From the NCBI GenBank assembly GCA_026120035.1, contig JALRME010000024.1, positions 1 through 64,000 of the forward strand: a stretch of DNA of 64,000 nucleotides. Direction: 5' to 3'. Made by a program: the position numbers and the translations under genes. Source of the stretch: Coleophoma eucalyptorum (taxonomy: Eukaryota > Ascomycota > Leotiomycetes > Helotiales > Dermateaceae). Below the pieces are notes generated by a model. It made no database searches and was not told the DNA's origin. It was given only the letters and a program-made list of their open reading frames with translations. Below are positions 58,237 to 64,000 of the stretch, piece after piece (position 1 is the first letter of the stretch; each line of letters begins with the position of its first letter).

Positions 58237-58624
58237 GTGTAGGTCTAGACACCACATGAGAACAGCGCGTCTAGTATCCGCCGTTCTTGAAGATGGCCAC
58301 TCAACTCTTGACTTGAATGATTCGCTACAACAATCTCCTCAATGTATCTGATGAATTAGGTTCATTTAATTTGGGCGAAAGAAGTTTGCTTGGAGATTAA
58401 CAGCGTGGACCAGTGGATTGTGCTATCTATCCACGAACACTACACGGATTTTCCCCATGTGCACCCATCCTAAGTCTTTGTATTTTTACATTTGGAGATG
58501 ATTTTCTAGACATCCTCTCCGAGGTAATTCAAATTTCAATCCCTTCCAGTTTCCCTGAACGCCAGCGCTAAATTCAAAAGACCATCAACTCCCCTCGCTG
58601 CCTAGAACTAATGGATTTCGCATC
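58237..58624. other. Convergent 3' spacer
   Basis: Short noncoding region between the Som1 and Taf8 stop codons. No RNA gene or repeat was seen. Confidence 0.6.
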
Positions 58625-59603
58625 CTATGAAGTCATAGTATCCGGAATATTTCGCTTCTTAACCACTGCTTTCCTGAAGTATTGTTGCTCGGAATTTACG
58701 ATCATGCTTCGATCTTCTTCGGTGGTCAGGTTTCCATTCGTGCTAGGACGGTTTCCTGCCATGAGGTTCTGCATAGTCTTCTCCCACATCTCGTGTCTCT
58801 CCTTGCTCCTTGGATCCTTACTTGCAGCCTTCTTGACGTCTTTCTCCTTCCCTGCTTTGCTGACCTTGACCAGTCGACGGAGTGCTTCTTCACCTAGCCT
58901 TGCGGTTTTCGCTGCCTCTTCACGAATGTCCCTTGGGTTCGGCCGTTCTGGTGCTGTCACAGTCCACTTATATGTGTGTTTGCTTGGAAACGATGGGAAT
59001 TTCTTAGGGATATATGCCCTGCTACTCTTGTCTTGTTCACCACTAAGATCTTCACCAAGCAGCTTCTTTTGAAGATCGGTGTCATGCTCTTCGACAGGTG
59101 GGGGGTACTCGAAGGTCGGAATAGATCTCGAGGCAGGTATCGGAGGTTTTAAATGAGGCTGCAGTGATAATACGGGCAGGTCGAATCGATAAAGCGCGTG
59201 CTTGAAGTCGAGAGGCGTAGGCTGCGAGCGTCGGGCGTTAAGCATAGATTGAGTAACCCCTGATAGGAATTGTGCAGCATCTATTGCAAGTTAGAAACTT
59301 GTATGCTTACGCGTTTGTGCTTTCCAAAAACCTACATTCATCAACTTCGGCGCATAGAGCCTCCATAGCTTCGGGCGAAGCTCCCGAAAACCCTACATGC
59401 TCTAATGCAAGCGCTACTGAGCGTAGCAACAGCTGTCTTGGTTCATCGTTAAATAATATCGCATCTGTAGCCTTGGCTTCGGAATGCTCATCTGGAGGTG
59501 GTGTAAGTGGAGGTGTTGGTTCGATGCGCTGCCTCTTGCTCGCAGGTTCTCGAGCGGAGTCGTCCTGGTCTGGGGACGGTCGCTTTCCGAGGATTGGTGC
59601 CAT
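58625..59603 (-). CDS. TFIID subunit Taf8
   Basis: Exons 59603-59336 and 59280-58625 give 307 residues. The start MAPILGKRPSPDQDD is followed by a nuclear-type basic patch (SKRQRIE) and the histone-fold domain (RQLLLRSVALALEHVGFSG, EALCAEVDEYAAQFLSGV, LDFKHALYRF), whose last helix spans the splice junction. The Taf8 C-terminal domain is clear in IPKKFPSFPSKHTYKWT followed by DIREEAAKTARLGEEALRRL. Taf8 pairs with Taf10 in the general transcription factor TFIID. An in-frame ATG at 59759 would add 52 residues (MPEAHIRIWQSRPS); I prefer the shorter start because family members usually begin close to the MAPILGKR-type sequence. Confidence 0.85.
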
Positions 59604-59879
59604 ATCTACGGAGGCAGATAGAAAAGAAGCTTGCCACGAGGTCCCCAAGTTTTTAGGACTGCTCGGGCAAGTTGATGAGTCGAAAGCAAGAATTGCGAAA
59701 TGCTTAAGCTCTTGAAGAGACGGTCGCGACTGCCAAATACGGATATGAGCCTCAGGCATAAAATTTGGCTAGTAGTCGTTCGATACCTTCCGTCCTCACC
59801 TCAGACTCTCGTCTTTCTTCCGTACACGATATAGAGATCCATAAAAGAACTCAACCACGAATTCCAAGAAAAATTCACA
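59604..59879. other. Shared divergent promoter of Taf8 and Cox9
   Basis: Only 276 bases separate the two start codons, so both promoters must lie here. If the upstream Taf8 ATG at 59759 is used the gap shrinks to 120 bases. Confidence 0.5.
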
Positions 59880-60344
59880 ATGGCAATTGCACCAATTACT
59901 GGAGTATGTGATCTTTCCCCACCTCTGGCCGCATTGGCTACGTTATCGTGCTGCTGGATTGCCAGGAGAACATGGGCTGATTTGTCTACAGATGCTCCGA
60001 AGAGGCCTTCTTCTCGACCTCTCAGCCGCCCTAGGTATGTCATGAAAATGGAAGGATGATGTTTCTAGCACCTCTTGTGGGAACACAATGAGCCTGGCAG
60101 ATAAACATGGACGCTACGGACCACGCGGAACCGGATCACGAAAAGCGACTGACGAAGCTCTAATTAGGTCTCGGAGTCTCATTTGGCTCCCTCTTCTGGT
60201 CCGTGGAATAATCATCTCTACTTTTGCGTCTGAAGTCTAATCCAGCTTGAATTTAGGTACGGTTACCACGTCCCAGATGTCCGCAAGCGCGATATCTACT
60301 ACTCGAAGTTGGAGGAGCAAAGAGCTGCCAACCAAGCTGCTTAG
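59880..60344 (+). CDS. Cytochrome c oxidase subunit VIIa (Cox9)
   Basis: Four very small exons, 59880-59903, 59992-60034, 60168-60198 and 60257-60344, give 61 residues, matching the about 59 of yeast Cox9. The sequence MAIAPITGMLRRGLLLDLSA, a membrane helix ALGLGVSFGSLFWYGYHVP and the charged end VRKRDIYYSKLEEQRAANQ are typical. It is a nuclear-coded, single-helix inner-membrane subunit needed for assembly of respiratory complex IV. Coding exons of 24 and 31 bases are unusually small and easily missed by gene finders; all junctions are GT-AG and phases are consistent. Confidence 0.92.
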
Positions 60345-61433
60345 ATGGATAACTGTACGAGGAATTGAGTAGTTGAAGTAGAGGCCGAGGCAATGGGCAG
60401 AGGTTGGTTGTTTCGGGTGGGGGAAGATGACTGGAAGAGCTCAAATGTACATTAGAGCCGACAATGGAGACCTTGACGCATTCTACTGTTTCCATGGAGT
60501 ACCTTCAATGACACGACTTGGACAGAACGGCCGCAACATACCACCAGCAACTACTTGAGATGATGGACCATTCGATTCGTCTTCGGCTTCTGATGCTTCA
60601 ATAAGTCTTTGGAAGTATGGCATAAAGAGTGATATAATCAACCAGGGTGTCTGGATGCCTAGTTACAAAGTGGTCTCAATACAGCGAGTCGAAGGCCTTG
60701 CACTGCATCAGGACAGGCATTGCAATTGCATATTTAACCATGTCTATTGATGGAAACTCTATGGTGACATGCGAACCTGATTGAAAATACTTGGTGAGTA
60801 GCTTTGTAATATTCGATGGCGGTAGACTCAACCCTTATCATAAATTTGGTGGTGGTAACCTAAGGTAAGGTAGATGCTCTCTGGAGTTCCTCTTGCCGTA
60901 GTTCGGTCTCGCCAATGAGATCTGATCAATATCAAGCATAGTGTCAGGACCTTGCCAGAAACATCCCATTTGAACGTGTACATCGGCTGCCGTCACTCTG
61001 CAAGAAATTGGCCCTTCACAGCCATAAGAAAAGCAAGACCATCACTAGACACCGTTGACTTCGTGAAGCAGGGCAAACAATATGATCAAACAACTTAGAG
61101 GTGAGAAATTGCAGATTGCTGGGATATCCGGAAGTGCAAGTTTTAAACAAAAGAGAATACACCAAATCAATCTTTGCGATACGAGCTAGTTGAGGTATCT
61201 CTAGGCGTAGGGAAATAATAACAATTAGATATTTCAAATAAAAATCAAGTGATCTCGATTGTTTTGGCGTTCCTGTTGGCACCCTCCAAACTTCAAGGAC
61301 CCTCTGAGACGCCGACGCACTAGTGCTCTTTTCGCTTAGGGCCCAGCTTGCGCTTGTAGAATCCCACACGAGTAAATTCACATTTTTGAATATCCTCATC
61401 AATCTTGTCGCAAAACCGATTGAACAGCCCAAC
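60345..61433. other. RACK1 promoter region, no gene seen
   Basis: About 1.1 kb between Cox9 and the RACK1 start. It contains no recognised gene or RNA. The last 120 bases before 61434 are a C/T-containing leader rich in tct and cgc. Confidence 0.5.
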
Positions 61434-62722
61434 ATGACGGAACAACTCATTCTGAAGGGCACCCTTGAGGGCCACAGCGGCTGGGTCACCTCCCTCGCAA
61501 CTTCCCTCGAGAACCCAAACATGCTCCTGTCTGGATCTCGCGACAAGTCTCTGATCATCTGGAACTTGACCCGCGACGAGACCTCTTACGGATACCCAAA
61601 GCGATCTCTCCACGGTCACTCCCACATCGTTTCCGACTGTGTATGTAGAATGCAGAGATTCCGGTGGATTGTGGAAGATTTGAGCAAATTGGACACTTGC
61701 TGAGACTCAATTTAGGTCATCTCCTCTGACGGTGCCTACGCTCTCTCAGCCTCCTGGGACAAGACTCTCCGCCTCTGGGAGCTTGCCACTGGAACCACCA
61801 CCCGCCGATTTGTTGGACACACCAACGATGTTCTCTCCGTTTCCTTCTCCGCAGACAACAGACAAATTGTCTCTGGATCCCGCGACCGTACCATCAAGTT
61901 GTGGAACACTCTTGGTGACTGCAAGTTCACCATCACCGAGAAGGGGCACGCCGACTGGGTTTCTTGCGTCCGATTCAGCCCTAACCCCCAGAACCCTGTC
62001 ATTGTCAGCTCTGGATGGGACAAGCTTGTCAAGGTAAGCAGAAATTCTGTTTGGGCTGAAAATCGAGCATGTGGGATTCATATGATGCTACGCAACTTAA
62101 AGTATTTGCTACTTCAGAGCCTGGGAGACCAGTCCATGAGACCACCATCACCAATTGCACTGATTAAAATCATCACATGCTCGATTTGAAGTTCTTCATT
62201 TATCACAGCAAAACTTGATCTAACTTCAATCTAGGTTTGGGAGCTCTCTTCCTGCAGACTGCAGACCGACCACATCGGACACACTGGTTACATTAACACT
62301 GTCACCATCTCCCCTGATGGATCCCTCTGCGCTTCCGGTGGAAAGGATGGAACCACCATGCTCTGGGACTTGAACGAGTCAAAGCACCTTTACTCTTTGA
62401 ACGCTGGTGATGAGATCCACGCTCTTGTTTTCTCCCCCAACCGCTACTGGCTCTGCGCTGCCACCTCCAGCAGCATCATTATCTTTGATTTGGAGAAGAA
62501 GAGCAAGGTTGATGAGTTGAAGCCAGAGTTCCAATCTGTTGGAAAGAAGAGCAGAGAGCCAGAGTGTGTTAGCTTGGCATGGAGTGCCGATGGACAAACT
62601 CTCTTGTAAGCCCCCTATATACCTACCCATCCCCAAGTCATATTGGATTATTTCTAACTAAATACAGCTCCGGTTACACCGACAACGTTATCAGATGCTG
62701 GGGAGTCATGTCAAGAGCATAA
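61434..62722 (+). CDS. RACK1/Cpc-2/Asc1 ribosomal WD-repeat protein
   Basis: Exons 61434-61640, 61716-62033, 62235-62605 and 62668-62722 give 316 residues, the normal length. Seven WD repeats can be followed ([102 protein letters not shown]). The protein is a Gbeta-like scaffold on the head of the 40S ribosomal subunit that links translation to signalling; the fungal gene is also known as cpc-2. Codon use is biased to C-ending codons, as expected for a highly expressed ribosomal component. The second intron (62034-62234) is long because it carries a U24-type snoRNA. Confidence 0.97.
62080..62166 (+). ncRNA. Intronic box C/D snoRNA, U24/snR24 type
   Basis: Inside RACK1 intron 2 there is a C-box-like atgatgc (62082-62088), a D box ctga (62160-62163) and between them tatttgctacttcag (62103-62117), which matches the 25S rRNA antisense element of yeast snR24, as I remember it, and U24 is known to sit in an Asc1/RACK1-type intron in yeast. 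A second element, caccaattgcactgat (62149-62164), resembles the second guide before the D box. The snoRNA is bracketed by aatcgagcatgtg and its exact complement cacatgctcgatt (62061-62073 and 62174-62186), a 13-bp stem that could bring the ends together. The C box has one change from RTGATGA. Confidence 0.85.
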
Positions 62723-63406
62723 TTGAGGTTTTCAAGATGTTCTGGAAATGAGTTTTCATGGTCCTGGTCAACTTGCTGGATTTTTGCAGGTTGGGGTCAC
62801 GTGATTTGGGATCGGGTTTGCTTCAGGGGCTTAAGCGAAAAGAAAAATCAAAAACTTCATCCAAACTAAGTTCTCTCTTGTCGATATTCAAGTGATCTCC
62901 GTAATTTGGTGATATGATGGTGACAATGATTCTGGCCGTACAATTCTTGAGACCAGACATCAGGTATGAGCACTCTATAGGACTGTTTGCAAGCTCCTGA
63001 AGAAACGCAACATAGCACTAAATATACTGGATGATATCATGTCGCTTCTGGGAAACTTTTGCAAAAGAATTTTCATCTTACGACAAGTGCGCAAGGCGTT
63101 ACGGGGAGCATTTTGGAGTCCAATTATGCAGGTTCTATGTCTCTAGCCACAATTCCAGTGGTAAAATCCCACCAAAAATTCCAATGTGCAGCCGAGCACA
63201 ATTCACCGCACTTTTCATCTTGAGTAGTGGATTGTTTTCACAATACAAAGTTTGGTTCGTGAATGAATATATACAATTTGAAAGAAAGAAAATTTCTAAA
63301 CCCCTGCTTTCACAAATCGTTGTCGGTTTCAACCTCATAAGTTCTCCCTCTCAGCAAAAGAAAAATCAATTCGACTTCACTCGCTTGAAATGGGGCTTTT
63401 CAGACC
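62723..63406. other. Convergent 3' spacer
   Basis: Region between RACK1 and the AA9 gene 3' ends. AT-rich near 63030-63310. No gene recognised. Confidence 0.55.
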
Positions 63407-64000
63407 TTAGCAGGTTGCCACGGCAGGACCTGGGACGGTGTAGTTTGTGAACTGTTTATACTGGATTAGTATCTCAGTTTTTTCAATCGACGAGGAATTA
63501 CTTACGTCGTTGTAGATGTTCACGGTATATCCAGGCTGTCTTGAGTTAGTGATTTTTCTTCAATGGAACTATAATATTATACTCACGTCTGTTGCCTTGA
63601 AAGCTCCTGGGATTGCAACCTTGGGGGTCAAGTCTGTCGTTCCACCGCCTGTGATGGTGACCTGTGCACACTCAATATAGAACTGCCATAAACCGTCAGC
63701 ATTAGTTGGATGTCGTATATTACGGATAAGAGTATGCAGACCTGAGGGGTTGAACCAGGATTATGAATGGCCAGTTGCTGAATGCGAAGGAGGTAGTCAC
63801 CATCCTGGACACATGTGGGTAGGTCGAAAGTATACGTTTCTGTTCCTGCTGTTAGAAGTGTTTCATACAACTGGGTGAAGATTACGTACGGTTTAGAACC
63901 CAGGTCGCAGAACCGCCAGAGAACGTCGGGCCAATATCCAAAATCTTGAACCACACATCACCCGAACCATCAAACGCGGAAGCTGTCGTCGGTGCTTTGG
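63407..64000 (-). CDS. AA9 lytic polysaccharide monooxygenase, partial (5' end beyond window)
   Basis: The C-terminal part of the gene is present. Exons 64000-63890 (cut by the window edge), 63848-63743, 63682-63587, 63535-63506 and 63451-63407 keep phase. They encode [65 protein letters not shown], then [11 protein letters not shown] and [14 protein letters not shown] before TAA. The His of LAIHN and the Gln and Tyr around FYIECAQ fit the AA9 (former GH61) copper site, with the QxY motif holding the axial Tyr. These secreted enzymes oxidatively cleave cellulose. The His1 brace and signal peptide lie outside the window. The small exons of 30, 45 and 96 bases are all bounded by GT-AG. Confidence 0.9.

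Noticed and set aside
1..64000. Transposable elements or RIP-mutated repeats
   Set aside because: No transposase, reverse transcriptase, terminal repeats or strongly TA-skewed blocks were recognised. AT-rich intergenic parts look like ordinary UTR and promoter sequence.

Overview
This window looks like a chromosome arm from a filamentous ascomycete (Pezizomycotina). The genes are split by short 45-70 base GT-AG introns with CTAAC/CTAAT branch sites. Gene families such as AA9 LPMO, GH28 polygalacturonase, Cys-rich CCxxG secreted proteins, fungal Med1, Som1 and Cox9 all point to fungi. The adjacent pectinase genes and overall protein character suggest a plant-associated Leotiomycete (Botrytis/Sclerotinia-like), but that placement is inference. 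There are 26 protein genes I can support by exon-by-exon translation with consistent splice phases, one intron-containing tRNA, one intronic box C/D snoRNA, and no recognisable transposon.

Layout, left to right. 0-16 kb: CT microsatellite, Bud6/Aip3 polarity factor (-), ataxin-2/Pbp1-like protein (+), alkyltransferase-like DNA-lesion protein (-), a GPI-anchored Cys-module surface protein (+), Mediator subunit Med1 (+). 16-25 kb: tRNA (-), DHA1-type MFS exporter with an abnormal splice donor (-), mitochondrial DUF1279/FAM210 protein (-), pectin methylesterase (-). 25-34 kb: a long spacer, then endopolygalacturonase (+), PP1 inhibitor Ypi1 (-), peroxisomal acyl-CoA oxidase (-). 35-42 kb: Cys-rich type II membrane protein (+), class II aldolase/adducin protein (+), PAP2 lipid phosphatase (-), alanine-glyoxylate aminotransferase (+). 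42-53 kb: exportin Crm1 (+), phytase-like esterase (+), and a 1050-residue single-exon isochorismatase/AlkB/GST-like fusion (-). 56-64 kb: dienoyl-CoA isomerase (+), XRCC2/Rad51-paralogue-like protein with no Walker A loop (-), Som1 (+), Taf8 (-), Cox9 (+), RACK1/Cpc-2 hosting a U24-like snoRNA (+), and a partial AA9 LPMO running off the right edge (-).

Most genes are housekeeping and unrelated. Functional links visible in the window are: pectin methylesterase and polygalacturonase transcribed divergently (de-esterification then hydrolysis of pectin); acyl-CoA oxidase and dienoyl-CoA isomerase both in fatty-acid beta-oxidation; and several mitochondrial factors (FAM210-like, Som1, Cox9). The items most worth a second look are the triple-domain fusion with a Cys-to-Ser change in its isochorismatase part, the P-loop-less Rad51 paralogue, the MFS intron with a GA donor, the ataxin-2 gene without a visible Sm domain, and the in-frame presequence on the aminotransferase.
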